A stretch of 64,000 nucleotides of DNA from Prosthecomicrobium sp. N25. Lineage in GTDB: Bacteria; Pseudomonadota; Alphaproteobacteria; Rhizobiales; Ancalomicrobiaceae. The position numbers and the translations under genes are program-made. The notes beneath the pieces are model-generated. The model did no database searches. It saw nothing but the letters and a program-made list of their open reading frames with translations, and was not told where the DNA came from. The DNA is taken from positions 62,001 to 126,000 of the forward strand of contig NZ_JBBCAT010000006.1 in the NCBI RefSeq assembly GCF_037203705.1. The letters are read 5' to 3'. Positions within the stretch are counted from its first letter, which is position 1; each line of letters begins with the position of its first letter. This document shows positions 1-9,040 of this stretch, piece after piece.

Positions 1-934
1 TGGTGGTCGTGTCGACCACGCCCGGCACCAGGATCTTGTCGTCCGGGATCTCCTTCGCGCGGTCGCGGAAGACGACCCATTCATGGCCGTGGCGGGGATT
101 GGCGGCCTCGAACAGGATGAAGCGCGCCGGGACCCGCATCAGCAGCGGGAAGACCTTGGCCATGTCGATGTCGCACACATGCGGCCCCTCGTAGTTGCCC
201 CAGCAGATGTGCAGGCGGATTCGGTCACGCGGCAGGCCGGAGAGCGCATGCTCGAGCGCCTCCACGTGGCGGGCGGCGACGCCGAGAAAATCGTCGTCCG
301 AGAGATGGCAGAACAGCATGTGACGCGAGAGCGCCAGGTCCGGACAGTCGAGCTGGAGATCCAGCCCGGCATCCAGGATCGTGCGGTATTCCTCCCGCAG
401 CGCCTCGGCGAGGGCCTCCAGGTAGTCTTCGCGCGTCGCGTAGTAGGCGTTCTGCAGGAACAGCGAGACGACGCCGGGCGAGGCGGCGTTCATGAAGCCG
501 CGTTCGACGCCGTGTTCGGCCATGGCCGCCTTGAGGCGGGCGATGTCCTTGGCGAGCTCCCCCTGGCCCTTCGAGACGACCGGGCCGACACATTGCGGGC
601 GGGAATAGGTGGGCGTGCCGCCCGCCCGCGCGAGCCGCTCCAGGAAGCTCGGATAGAGCTTCAGGTCGGCCGGCGCGTTGCGCGGGCTGTCGCCGGCGAA
701 GCCGGTGTAGCGGTCCTTGACGTAGGTCGCGTAGGAGATCTTCGACGTCTCGCCGTCGGAGACGATGTCGATTCCGGCCTCTTTCTGCCGCCGGACGAGG
801 TCGAGCACCGCCGCATCCATGCAGGCGTCGAAGGCCGCGCCGTCATAGTCCTCCCCGCGTTCGCGCGCGAACAGGAAATCGACGACCGGCTGGGATCGGG
901 GAAGCGAGCCGACATGGGTCGCAGAGAGGGCCAT
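1..934 (-). CDS. MetE/UROD-like zinc methyltransferase domain protein, partial
   Basis: The gene enters from the left edge; 311 codons are visible from an ATG at 934 and there is no stop. The N-terminus (THVGSLPR) is the hallmark of the cobalamin-independent methionine synthase C-terminal fold, also used by epoxyalkane:coenzyme M transferase relatives. The zinc site is recognisable: His242 and Cys244 in LHICWGNYEG, and Glu276 in FILFEAANPRH, matching the HxC and Glu ligands of MetE. The last Cys ligand would lie beyond the edge. It lacks the MetE N-terminal half, so it is a stand-alone domain protein and not classical MetE. It is the last visible gene of the LacI-linked operon, 29 nt after the bicupin. 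A C-S or methyl transfer role in that catabolic route is inferred; the substrate is unknown. Confidence 0.8.
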   Translation of the reverse strand, partial: MALSATHVGSLPRSQPVVDFLFARERGEDYDGAAFDACMDAAVLDLVRRQKEAGIDIVSDGETSKISYATYVKDRYTGFAGDSPRNAPADLKLYPSFLERLARAGGTPTYSRPQCVGPVVSKGQGELAKDIARLKAAMAEHGVERGFMNAASPGVVSLFLQNAYYATREDYLEALAEALREEYRTILDAGLDLQLDCPDLALSRHMLFCHLSDDDFLGVAARHVEALEHALSGLPRDRIRLHICWGNYEGPHVCDIDMAKVFPLLMRVPARFILFEAANPRHGHEWVVFRDRAKEIPDDKILVPGVVDTTT

Positions 935-963
935 TATCCGTTCCTCCGCCTGATGGCCGGGCC

Positions 964-1929
964 TCAGCCCCGCCAGGTCCTGCCCGCCGGGTCGTCCGTG
1001 TTCCTGACGCGGTAGAGCGAGGCCTCGCCGGTCATGGACGGGGCGAGGCCGTGGGCCAGGCCCGGCGGGACGGCCGCGGTGTCGCCCGGATTGAGCACCG
1101 TCGTGCCGCCCTCCCAGCTGAGCCGCCAGTGGCCCCGCATGGGCATCAGGATCTCGTGCCGGTCGATCCGATACGGTTCTTCCGGGATGGAATTGCGCGA
1201 CAGGAACTCGACCTCGAAGCCGGGCCGGTCGCGCAGCTTGCCGGTCTCGCCGATCACCCGGCAGGGCTGGCGGTCCGACAGGGCCATCAGGTCCCAGTAG
1301 CGGGCGACGTGGTGGGGCACGACCTCGGCGGTGGTCGGTTCGGGAAAGGCCTTCAGCTCCTCGTCGGTCAGGAGCGGCATCGGCGGCACGCCGTCCGGGA
1401 GCGTCTGGCCCTTCTTGGCGTCGTAGAGCTTGCCGTTCCGGCCGAGCACCAGGCCGTGGTCCTTGGCGTCCTCGATCACCTGCGGGGCCCAGATGACGCC
1501 GCCGCCGGCGTCGTCGCCTCCCAGGATGGCCATGATCATCCCGTAGTCGGTGCCGATGTTCTCGAAGCCCCGGAAGATGCCGGTGGGAATGTTGATGATG
1601 TCGCCCTCCTCCAGCACGACCTCGCCCGCGGTGCCCCACCGGCCCCAGAAGAAGCGCCAGCGGCCCTTGAGGACGAAGAAGACCTCGGCGGTCCGGTGCG
1701 AATGCAGCGAGTTGCGGCACTTCGGCGGCTGGCCGGCCGCGCCGATGTTGAAGCCCGGCGTCTCGCGGATGTGGACGTGCTGGTCGGGGCTCTCCGAGAC
1801 ACCGCCGCCGATGATGGTGAAGTTCTCCTTCTGGTTCGAGCCCGGCGTGTGCGCATCGATGAAGGCCGTCTTGCAGGGCCTGAGGTCGCCGTAGCGGACG
1901 ATGCGGGCTTCCATCTCTTGCGGTGTCAT
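964..1929 (-). CDS. Bicupin (double cupin) protein
   Basis: A 321-aa protein with two cupin barrels. The first spans about residues 70-140, with metal-site elements HSHRTAEVFFVLKGRW and a second-motif stretch EGDIINIPTGIFRGFEN. The second spans about 240-310, with RHEILMPMRGHWRL and NPGDTAAVPPGLAHG. This layout resembles gentisate/homogentisate-type dioxygenases and other bicupins, but no exact family is evident. The ATG overlaps the stop of the upstream NTF2-like gene by 4 nt (ATGA), so it is translationally coupled inside the operon. It probably acts on, or isomerises, an intermediate of the pathway; the reaction is not identified. Confidence 0.75.
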   Translation of the reverse strand: MTPQEMEARIVRYGDLRPCKTAFIDAHTPGSNQKENFTIIGGGVSESPDQHVHIRETPGFNIGAAGQPPKCRNSLHSHRTAEVFFVLKGRWRFFWGRWGTAGEVVLEEGDIINIPTGIFRGFENIGTDYGMIMAILGGDDAGGGVIWAPQVIEDAKDHGLVLGRNGKLYDAKKGQTLPDGVPPMPLLTDEELKAFPEPTTAEVVPHHVARYWDLMALSDRQPCRVIGETGKLRDRPGFEVEFLSRNSIPEEPYRIDRHEILMPMRGHWRLSWEGGTTVLNPGDTAAVPPGLAHGLAPSMTGEASLYRVRNTDDPAGRTWRG

Positions 1930-2918
1930 GATGCTTCACCCGTGTGCAGGAGGATTTGCTTCCAGATCGCGACCTCGTCCCAGAGCGCGCACTCGCGCCG
2001 GATGCTCGCGCCGTCGGGGCCGTAGGGCCCGTATTCCGCATGGGCCATGCCCATCACGTGGACGCGGGCGCCGGTCGGCCGGCCGAAGGCGCCCCAGCCG
2101 TCGTGGACGCCGTCGAGCGACCAGCGCAGGGCGGCGCGGGGCGGCATGAGGCCGCCCTCCATGCCGATCCGGTGGTGGATCTCGAACCGCGCGGACGGAA
2201 ACGACGCCCGCAGCGCGAGCCAGCTGTCGGCGACGGCTTCGGCGCCGAGGAGGCTGCGCCCGCCGGCGTGCTCGGCGAGCGCGGCGCGGTCGTAGGCCCG
2301 CAGCCCATGGGCGAAGTCGGCCTGCATGAGGCGGGTCAGCGTCTCCGCGTAGCGCCGGCCCCAGGGATCCTCGTTGCCCGTACCCGCATAGGGCCCGGCG
2401 ACGTCCATGTCCGGGCCGAAGGGGCGGCCGGCCTTGGCCGGGCCGCCCTCGCGGGCGACGAGGTCGCGGGCGAAGGTGCGCGGGTCGCCGCCGAGCTGGC
2501 GCACGATGCCGCCGTTGTCGCGCACGAGCCACTCGTCGACGATGACGTCCTGCCGGACCGCGCAATCCGCGATGACGCGCACCTGGAACCGCCGCCCGGT
2601 CGCCGCCCCGAACCAACCGTCGGCGGAATGGGTCCCGGTGGAGATGATGCGGTGGGACGACAGGAAATCGTCCGTGCCGCCGCCGCTCCAGATGACGTCC
2701 TCGCCATAGAGCCGGCGGTCCGGGAATTCGTGGAGGGTCGCCATCGTGGAGGCGATCACGCCCTGGTTTCCGCGCGAGACGCCCATCGGCGTGCGAACCG
2801 GGATGTCCGCCGCATAGGTGCGGTTCAGGGTCTCGATGCCGCGGTCCTCCCAGATCTCCCGGGTGACGCCGAGGATGTAGTCGGGGAGATCACGCCAGCG
2901 GTTGGACAAGGGGTTCAT
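1926..2918 (-). CDS. Double NTF2/SnoaL-like protein (paralogue 1)
   Basis: A 330-aa protein made of two NTF2/SnoaL-like halves, each a cone-shaped alpha+beta fold of about 130-150 residues. In other families this fold serves as polyketide cyclase, dehydratase, isomerase or binding subunit. The start at 2918 overlaps the lacI stop as ATGA. The first half ends near DEWLVRDNGGIVRQLGGDP, the second near CALWDEVAIWKQILLHTG. It shares architecture with the genes at 4707-5738 and 11583-12674 but is the most divergent of the three. The catalytic role is unknown; its place in a catabolic operon suggests a lyase, isomerase or cyclase step. Confidence 0.65.
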   Translation of the reverse strand: MNPLSNRWRDLPDYILGVTREIWEDRGIETLNRTYAADIPVRTPMGVSRGNQGVIASTMATLHEFPDRRLYGEDVIWSGGGTDDFLSSHRIISTGTHSADGWFGAATGRRFQVRVIADCAVRQDVIVDEWLVRDNGGIVRQLGGDPRTFARDLVAREGGPAKAGRPFGPDMDVAGPYAGTGNEDPWGRRYAETLTRLMQADFAHGLRAYDRAALAEHAGGRSLLGAEAVADSWLALRASFPSARFEIHHRIGMEGGLMPPRAALRWSLDGVHDGWGAFGRPTGARVHVMGMAHAEYGPYGPDGASIRRECALWDEVAIWKQILLHTGEAS

Positions 2919-3946
2919 GGGTGGGGTCCTGCCGGAATGCGGGCCGAGGAACGGACCACCAGGGGGCTGGCGATCCGGATGCGGCGCGGCGCGCTCTCGC
3001 CTTCGATCTGGTCCAGGATGGCGTCGACGGTCGCGCCGACCATGTCGTCGACCGGCTGGCGGATGGTCGTCATCCGGTAGGACGGCCAGGCGGCGATCGG
3101 GACGTCGTCGTAGCCGATCACCGAGACGTCCTCCGGCACCCGCAGGCCGAGGCCGTAGCGCAGTTCGTCCATCACCCCGAAGGCCATGTGGTCGTTGCCG
3201 ACGAAGATCGCGTCCGGGCGATCGGGACCCGCGCAGAGGTCCCGGGCCACCGCGGCTGCCCGTTCGCGCGAATATTCCCCGTCGATCATCGCGAAGGGCT
3301 CCAGACCCGCCGCCGCCATGGCTTGCCGGAACCCTTCGGCACGGTCGCGGCCGGTGGAGGAATCCTGCCAGCCCATGATGTGGGCGATCTTCCGGTGCCC
3401 CCCCGCGACCAGGAAGTTCGTGGCGTCGCGCCCGCCCGTGACGTTGTCGGATGTCACCTCCGAAAAGCGCGGATCGTCCTGGCCGCGGTTGAACATGACG
3501 ACCGGGATCCCGGCCGTCGAGCAGCGCGCCGCCAGGTCGTTGGAGATCGCCACCGAGGCCGTCACGATGCCGTCGACCTGGTAGTCGAGAAGTTCGTCGA
3601 CGACCTCGCCGATCTTGTCGGTCGAATTGCCGGCCATGAAGATCAGGATGTGGTAGCCGCGCTCCTGCAAGGCGCGGGACAGGCGCTCGATCGCCAGGGG
3701 ATAGAACTGATTGTCCAGGTAGGCGACGACGAGGCCGATGATGCGGCTCCGGCCCGTGATCATGGCGCGCGCCAGAACGTTCGGCCGATAGCCGAGCGCC
3801 GCCGCCGCGGCCCGGACCTTTTCGACCGTCCGCTTCGACGCCGACGCGCCCGGCGTGAACACCCGCGAGACCGCCGACTGGGAGACGCCGGCGAGCCGCG
3901 CGACATCCGCGGAGGTGACCTTCTCGAAGACCTTCTCGGTGCTCAT
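2915..3946 (-). CDS. LacI-family transcriptional regulator
   Basis: A 343-aa repressor of usual LacI length. The N-terminal helix-turn-helix is plain (VTSADVARLAGVSQSAVSRV), followed by the hinge helix (GYRPNVLARAM) and a periplasmic-binding-protein-like effector domain ending in the RRIRIASPLVVRSS strand. The ATG at 3946 is chosen because it overlaps the SDR stop as ATGA; an in-frame ATG at 3958 would add four residues. It is embedded in the middle of the operon it probably controls, so it is likely autoregulated. The two CG-centred palindromes at 11495-11534, ahead of the first gene, are the likely targets. The effector is probably the imported compound or a metabolite of it. Confidence 0.9.
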   Translation of the reverse strand: MSTEKVFEKVTSADVARLAGVSQSAVSRVFTPGASASKRTVEKVRAAAAALGYRPNVLARAMITGRSRIIGLVVAYLDNQFYPLAIERLSRALQERGYHILIFMAGNSTDKIGEVVDELLDYQVDGIVTASVAISNDLAARCSTAGIPVVMFNRGQDDPRFSEVTSDNVTGGRDATNFLVAGGHRKIAHIMGWQDSSTGRDRAEGFRQAMAAAGLEPFAMIDGEYSRERAAAVARDLCAGPDRPDAIFVGNDHMAFGVMDELRYGLGLRVPEDVSVIGYDDVPIAAWPSYRMTTIRQPVDDMVGATVDAILDQIEGESAPRRIRIASPLVVRSSARIPAGPHP

Positions 3947-4710
3947 TCGGCGGTCCATCCCCCATCGACGACGAGATGCGTTCCGGTGACGAGAGCCGAG
4001 GCGTCCGAGGCGAGGAAGACGATCGGGCCCATCAGGTCCTCGACCTCGCCGAGCCGTCCGAGCTTGATCTTGGACAGGATCCAGGCGCGGCGTTCCGGGT
4101 TGGCGAGGGTCTTCTCGGCGAGGGGGGTGCGGATGAAAGTCGGGCACAGCGTGTTGACGCGGATGCCGTGCGGCGCCCACTCGAGCGCCATCGCCTTGGT
4201 CATGCCCTCGAGCGCGTGCTTGGTGGCGCAGTAGACGGCGCGGTCCGGCCCGCCGACGAGCCCCATCTGGGACGACACGTTGACGAGGCTGCCCTTGCGA
4301 TTGGCTGCGATCAGTCCGCGGGCGACCTCCCGCGTCAGGAAGTAGGCCGCGCGCAGGTTGAGCGCCATGGCGGCGTCGTAGTCCTCCGGGGTCGTCTCCA
4401 GCGCGGGGGCATGGCGGGCAAGGCCGGCAGAATTGACGAGGACGTCGAATGGCCCCTCGGCGGCCACGAAGGCCGCGACGGCGCCGAGGTCGGTGACGTC
4501 CAGCGCGTGCCAGCGGGCCCGCCCCCCCGCCGCCGCGATCGCCGCCGCCACGGCCTCCAGTTCGGCGGCGCGCCGCGCCACGAGCGTGACCTCGGCCCCC
4601 GCCTCGGCGAGGGCCGCGGCCGCGCCGAGGCCGATGCCCGACGAGGCGCCGGTGGCGAGGGCGCGCCGGCCGTCCAGTCGGAACGAGGGCGTCCGGGGAA
4701 AAACGGTCAT
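3943..4710 (-). CDS. Short-chain dehydrogenase/reductase (SDR)
   Basis: A 255-aa classical SDR. It has the Rossmann motif TGASSGIG near the N-terminus, the NAG-type motif (VNSAG), catalytic Ser (NVSSQMG) and the Tyr-x-x-x-Lys pair (YCATK), and a C-terminal VVDGGW typical of FabG-like oxidoreductases. Both ends overlap neighbours by 4 nt (ATGA), so it is translated in concert with the NTF2-like gene upstream and lacI downstream. It probably performs an NAD(P)-dependent alcohol/ketone step on the operon's substrate. The sequence does not show which cofactor or substrate. Confidence 0.88.
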   Translation of the reverse strand: MTVFPRTPSFRLDGRRALATGASSGIGLGAAAALAEAGAEVTLVARRAAELEAVAAAIAAAGGRARWHALDVTDLGAVAAFVAAEGPFDVLVNSAGLARHAPALETTPEDYDAAMALNLRAAYFLTREVARGLIAANRKGSLVNVSSQMGLVGGPDRAVYCATKHALEGMTKAMALEWAPHGIRVNTLCPTFIRTPLAEKTLANPERRAWILSKIKLGRLGEVEDLMGPIVFLASDASALVTGTHLVVDGGWTAE

Positions 4711-5738
4711 GCCAGGGCCTCCGGGAGCACGACGGAGCCGGCGGGGCGTGCCTTGTTGAACTCGGCCATGCGGCCGAGGACGTCGACGCCGATCTGCCGG
4801 TACATGTCGAGGAGGTCGATCAGGACCCAGTTCTCCCGGATCAGCCCGCCCTCGACGCGCCAGAAGTCGAGGCTGCGCAGCGTGATTTCGCGCCCGAGCG
4901 GCGGGATCCCGAGCCAGCCGTCGCGGCTGATGGTCATCCGCATGTTGGGCCAGCCGGTCTCGCAGACGTAGTCGCCCTCGGCGATCCAGTGGCTGACGAG
5001 CCCGCCCTGGTCGAGGCTGCGGTCGGGCATCGCCCGGAGGAACGGGATCTGGTGCCAGTGGCGGAAGCCGGCGATGCCGCGGCCGGTGCCGATGCCGCAG
5101 GGGCCGTACCAGTTGAAGCGCGGATGCCAGAAGCGCGGCAGGTCCATGACCTCCGGCCCGCCCTCGGACGGGTGACGGCACAGGGCCTCCAGCATGGCCT
5201 GAACCAGGGCGAGCGCGGCCGCCCCGTCGCCCTCCGGTACCAGCCCGTCGCAGGTCATCGGCCCGGGTGTGCACAGGAAGCGGCCGAGCTGCGGCGCCAT
5301 CGGCCAGGCGCCCGCCTGCATCATGAGCTCGGGAATGTCCCAGACGGCCTGGATCTCGACGACCTTGCCGCCCGAGAAGCGGAAGAACTCGTGGTAGCGC
5401 ATGTGGGCGAGGTGGCCGGTCGGTGGAATGCCCAGGAACGGGCTCAGGAAGGTGCCGAAGACATTGCCGCACGTCGCGACCCAGGCCTCGCCCGCGGGGG
5501 AGACGCCCGCAAGCAGGATCATGTCCCGCCGCTCGAGATCCGGCATCGCCGCCGCGAGCGCCCCATAGGCGTCGACGAGGGCGCCGGGACCCCGGCCCTC
5601 GCCGAGGGGATGCCCGAGACGCACGACCGCATCCTCGGCGACCAGCGCGCGCGCCGCCGCGCCGAAGGACGCCGGCTCGTAGGTCGCGGCGGCCTTGCGG
5701 AACGGGCGGATCGCGTCTTTGGGGGTGCGGACGGTCAT
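4707..5738 (-). CDS. Double NTF2/SnoaL-like protein (paralogue 2)
   Basis: A 343-aa protein with two NTF2/SnoaL-like halves. It is clearly homologous to 11583-12674: both carry DLERRD, a GIPPTG/GIPATG turn, a WYGP(C/A)GIGT motif and IRENWV followed by GRMAE near the C-terminus. Conserved Trp, His and Arg residues in these motifs probably line the two pockets. The start at 5738 overlaps the dehydrogenase stop as ATGA, and its own stop overlaps the SDR start. The function is not established; such proteins are often annotated 'nuclear transport factor 2 family' or 'ester cyclase'. Co-translation with a dehydrogenase and an SDR suggests an isomerase, hydratase or lyase. Confidence 0.72.
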   Translation of the reverse strand: MTVRTPKDAIRPFRKAAATYEPASFGAAARALVAEDAVVRLGHPLGEGRGPGALVDAYGALAAAMPDLERRDMILLAGVSPAGEAWVATCGNVFGTFLSPFLGIPPTGHLAHMRYHEFFRFSGGKVVEIQAVWDIPELMMQAGAWPMAPQLGRFLCTPGPMTCDGLVPEGDGAAALALVQAMLEALCRHPSEGGPEVMDLPRFWHPRFNWYGPCGIGTGRGIAGFRHWHQIPFLRAMPDRSLDQGGLVSHWIAEGDYVCETGWPNMRMTISRDGWLGIPPLGREITLRSLDFWRVEGGLIRENWVLIDLLDMYRQIGVDVLGRMAEFNKARPAGSVVLPEALA

Positions 5739-7045
5739 TCGGCCGCCGTCCCGTAGGCGACGTTCCGGCGCCCGTAGCGGCGAACCCGGACGTTGCACTG
5801 CTCGGCGTGTCCGACGAAGCCTTCCAGCATGCAGAGGCGCGAGCCGTATTCCCCGATCAGCGCTGCGGCGGCGTCGGTCGTCACCCGCTGGTAGCTGTGG
5901 GTCTTCAGGAACTTGCCGACCCACAGGCCGCCCGTGTAGCGGCCGGCCCGGCGGGTCGGCAGGGTGTGGTTGGTGCCGATGACCTTGTCGCCGTTGGCGA
6001 CGTTGGTGCGCGGGCCCAGGAACAGGGCGCCGTAGCTGTGCATGTGGGCGAGGTACCAGTCGTCGCGGTCGGTCATGACCTGGACGTGCTCGTACGCCAT
6101 CGCGTTGGCGACCTGCAGCATCTCCTCGTGGGTGTCGCAGAGGACGACCTCGCCGTAGTCGCGCCAGCTCACCGAGGCGGTGTCGGCCGTCGGCAGGATC
6201 GCGAGCAGCCGGGCGATCTCGGCGAGCGTGCCCTCGGCGAGGCGGCGCGAATTGGTGATCAGGCACGCTGGCGAGTTGTAGCCATGCTCGGCCTGACCGA
6301 GGAGATCGGTCGCGCACAGCTCCGCGTCGACCGTCTCGTCGGCGATCACCATCGTCTCGGTCGGGCCGGCGAAGAGGTCGATGCCGACACGCCCGAACAG
6401 CTGGCGCTTGGCCTCCGCCACAAAGGCGTTGCCGGGGCCGACCAGCATGTCGACGGGGCGCAGGCTCTCGGTCCCGAGCGCCATGGCGCCGACCGCCTGG
6501 ATGCCGCCCAGCACGTAGATCTCGTGCGCGCCGCCGAGATGCATCGCCGCGACGATGGCCGGATGGGGTTCGCCCTTCACGGGCGGCGCCGAGGCGGCGA
6601 TGCGCGGCACGCCGGCGACCGAGGCGGTCAGCACCGACATGTGGGCGGAGGCGACCATCGGGAACTTGCCGCCCGGCACGTAGCAACCGACCGACTGGAC
6701 CGGGATGTTGCGATGGCCGAGCACGACGCCCGGCATCGTCTCGATCTCGATGTCGGTCATGCTCGCCCGCTGCGCTTCCGCGAAGCGCCGGATCTGGGCC
6801 TGGGCGAAGCGGATGTCCTCCATGTCGCGCATCGAGACCTTGGACACCGCGGCTTCGATCTCGGACGGCGTCAGCCGGAAGGACGCCGGTGCATAGCCGT
6901 CGAACTTCTGCGACAGCTCCCGGACCGCGGCGTCTCCGCGAAGTTCGATGTCCTTCAGGATGGCCTCGACGGTGCCGCGCACGCGGGCTTCATCCTCGGC
7001 CCGCTCGGCCTCCGGCTTGCCGCGCTTCAGGTGCTGGATCGTCAT
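5735..7045 (-). CDS. Histidinol-dehydrogenase-family enzyme, HpsN-like
   Basis: A 436-aa member of the HisD superfamily, distinct from the true HisD at 20182-21471. The active-site Glu319-His320 pair (AYEHVQV) and zinc-ligand elements (GQAEH, and [13 protein letters not shown]) are present, so it should be a zinc- and NAD-dependent alcohol dehydrogenase doing one or two oxidation steps. The segments VPGGKFPM and [15 protein letters not shown] resemble sulfopropanediol dehydrogenase (HpsN)-type paralogues more than histidine biosynthesis enzymes. It sits in an uptake/catabolism operon after the ABC genes (39-nt gap). A polyol, sulfonate or related hydroxylated substrate is inferred, not shown. 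Confidence 0.82.
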   Translation of the reverse strand: MTIQHLKRGKPEAERAEDEARVRGTVEAILKDIELRGDAAVRELSQKFDGYAPASFRLTPSEIEAAVSKVSMRDMEDIRFAQAQIRRFAEAQRASMTDIEIETMPGVVLGHRNIPVQSVGCYVPGGKFPMVASAHMSVLTASVAGVPRIAASAPPVKGEPHPAIVAAMHLGGAHEIYVLGGIQAVGAMALGTESLRPVDMLVGPGNAFVAEAKRQLFGRVGIDLFAGPTETMVIADETVDAELCATDLLGQAEHGYNSPACLITNSRRLAEGTLAEIARLLAILPTADTASVSWRDYGEVVLCDTHEEMLQVANAMAYEHVQVMTDRDDWYLAHMHSYGALFLGPRTNVANGDKVIGTNHTLPTRRAGRYTGGLWVGKFLKTHSYQRVTTDAAAALIGEYGSRLCMLEGFVGHAEQCNVRVRRYGRRNVAYGTAAE

Positions 7046-7084
7046 CGCGAAGAATTCCTCGAGTCTGGTATCTCGTGTGTGCGG

Positions 7085-8146
7085 TCAGGCGCCCGCGGCA
7101 TGATCGATGCGCGCACCCGTCTCGGGGTCGAACAGGTGGCAGATGCGGGCGGGAACCCGCACGGCGAGCCGGTCCCCGATGGCCGCCTTGAAGTCCTTGG
7201 CGGCCTTGACGGCGACGTAGCCCGAGCCGACGTGGAGCGTCGCCATCGAGGCGTCGCCGAGCAGTTCCATGGTGTAGACGGGCGCCTCGACCTCCCCGCT
7301 CGGGGCCACCACCACGTCCTCGGCGCGGAAGCCCAGCGTGACCGGGCCGTCCGGCACCCGCCCGAAGCCGGGGATGCGGACGCCAGGGGCCGTGAAGGTG
7401 CCGGCCTCGAGCCGGCCGGGGACCAGATTCATGGCCGGGTTGCCGATGAAGGCGGCCACGAAAGTGTTGGCGGGCCGGTCGTAGATCTGGAGCGGCGTAC
7501 CGACCTGCTGGACCTCGCCCTTGCTCATGACCACGACGCGGTCGGCGAGCGTCATGGCCTCGATCTGGTCGTGGGTCACGTAGATGGTCGTCGTCTTGAG
7601 CTCGTGATGCAGGTTCTTGATCTGCGCGCGCGTCGAGACCCGGAGCTTGGCGTCCAGATTCGACAGCGGCTCGTCCATCAGGAAGACCTTGGGCTTGCGG
7701 ACGATAGCCCGGGCGAGCGCGACGCGCTGGCGCTGGCCGCCGGAAAGCGCCGCCGGCTTCCGGTCCAGAAGGTCCGAGAGCTCGACGGTCTCGGCGGCGC
7801 GCATGACCCGGTCGTGATGATCCGCCGGTGGGACCTTCCTGACCTTGAGCGGGAAGCGGATGTTTTCGTAGACGGTCATCGTCGGGTAGAGGCCGTAGGA
7901 CTGGAACACCATCGCGATGTCTCGATCCTTGGGATCGATCTCGTTGACGAGCCGGTCTCCGATCCAGATCTCCCCGTCGCTGACGTCCTCGAGGCCGGCG
8001 ATCATGCGCATGGTCGTCGTCTTGCCGCAGCCGGACGGCCCCAGCAGAACGAGGAACTCGCCGTCCGCGATGGTGAGGGTCATGGCCTTGACGCCGGTGA
8101 CCGCGCCCCAGCGCTTCGAAAGGCCCTTCAGGCGGATCTCGGCCAT
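7085..8146 (-). CDS. Carbohydrate-type ABC importer ATPase (MalK/UgpC family)
   Basis: A 353-aa nucleotide-binding subunit. It has Walker A GPSGCGKTT (about residues 36-44), Q-loop VFQSYGLYP, signature LSGGQRQR, Walker B VFLMDEPLSNLD and switch His in YVTHDQ. After about residue 240 it has the MalK/UgpC-type regulatory TOBE region. It energises import by the two permeases encoded just upstream (3-nt and 9-nt gaps). The C-terminal domain is normally where such ATPases bind regulators. The high conservation gives family identity but not the transported substrate. Confidence 0.93.
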   Translation of the reverse strand: MAEIRLKGLSKRWGAVTGVKAMTLTIADGEFLVLLGPSGCGKTTTMRMIAGLEDVSDGEIWIGDRLVNEIDPKDRDIAMVFQSYGLYPTMTVYENIRFPLKVRKVPPADHHDRVMRAAETVELSDLLDRKPAALSGGQRQRVALARAIVRKPKVFLMDEPLSNLDAKLRVSTRAQIKNLHHELKTTTIYVTHDQIEAMTLADRVVVMSKGEVQQVGTPLQIYDRPANTFVAAFIGNPAMNLVPGRLEAGTFTAPGVRIPGFGRVPDGPVTLGFRAEDVVVAPSGEVEAPVYTMELLGDASMATLHVGSGYVAVKAAKDFKAAIGDRLAVRVPARICHLFDPETGARIDHAAGA

Positions 8147-8149
8147 GGC

Positions 8150-9031
8150 TTACCCTTTCACCGCACCCGCCGTCAGGCCGGAGACGATCTGACGCTGGAA
8201 GACCATCACCAGGACGAAGAGCGGTGCGGTGACGGACACCACCGACGAAACGGCGAACATGATGTTGCCCTCCGTCTGGGTCGTGCCGAGGAAGCTTGCG
8301 ATCTTCGGGATCATGGTCTGGTTGTCCTTGGAGAGGAGCATGGCCGTGACGACGAAGTCGTTGTAGGCGAGCAGAAAGGAGAAGAGCCCCGTGGTGATGA
8401 CCCCCGGCCACATCACCGGGATGATCACGTGCCGGAAGGCCTGGAACGGGGTACAGCCGTCGACGCGGGCGCTCTCGTCCAGGTCCCTCGGGATGTTCCG
8501 GAAGAAGGCCGTCAACATCCAGAGCGTGAAGGGCTGGTTGATGGCGACCAGGACGATGATGGCCGTCGGCAGGTGGCCCCAGAGGTTCCACTGGTAGAAG
8601 GGCAGCAGGTAGCCCGACACCAGCGTGATCGGCGGCATCGCGCGGAACACGAGCGCGACGATGAGGAGCCAGAACGCGTACCGGTAGGTCGACCGGCTGA
8701 GCGCATAGCCGCCGAGTGTTCCGAGGGTGAGCGAGATCGCGACGACGCAGACGACCACGATGCCGGTGTTGAGCGCCGCCCGCCAGAACTCCTCCCGGAT
8801 CCAGGCGCCGTAGTAGCCCGCGCCCGTGAAGGCGCTGCCGTAGGTCGCCCGCGTCAGCGGACCCGTCAGGGCCTGGGTCCAGTCGGCCTTGGAGAAGAAG
8901 TCGTTCTCGATCTTGAAGCTGCCCCAGGCCGTCCAGACGAAAGGGAACATGGCGATGACGAGCCACAGCGCCAGGGCCGCGAGCGTCAGCGCGGTCATGA
9001 GCGTCGAACCTCGGCGTGCCGAACGAGCCAT
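8150..9031 (-). CDS. ABC importer permease, MalG type
   Basis: A 293-aa inner-membrane permease with about six hydrophobic helices, the first at residues 11-33. The EAA loop that contacts the ATPase is seen as ESARVDGCTPFQAFRHVIIP in the second half. It belongs to the carbohydrate ABC permease family (MalG/UgpE-like) and pairs with the MalF-type protein encoded 9 nt upstream. The C-terminus is short and ends GAVKG, as in many MalG homologues. No substrate can be read from the sequence. Confidence 0.9.
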   Translation of the reverse strand: MARSARRGSTLMTALTLAALALWLVIAMFPFVWTAWGSFKIENDFFSKADWTQALTGPLTRATYGSAFTGAGYYGAWIREEFWRAALNTGIVVVCVVAISLTLGTLGGYALSRSTYRYAFWLLIVALVFRAMPPITLVSGYLLPFYQWNLWGHLPTAIIVLVAINQPFTLWMLTAFFRNIPRDLDESARVDGCTPFQAFRHVIIPVMWPGVITTGLFSFLLAYNDFVVTAMLLSKDNQTMIPKIASFLGTTQTEGNIMFAVSSVVSVTAPLFVLVMVFQRQIVSGLTAGAVKG

Positions 9032-9040
9032 CGGTGCCTC

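Noticed and set aside
5735-7045. Second biosynthetic hisD
   Set aside because: The true hisD is in its conserved context at 20182-21471. This copy is in an uptake operon and resembles HpsN-type paralogues.
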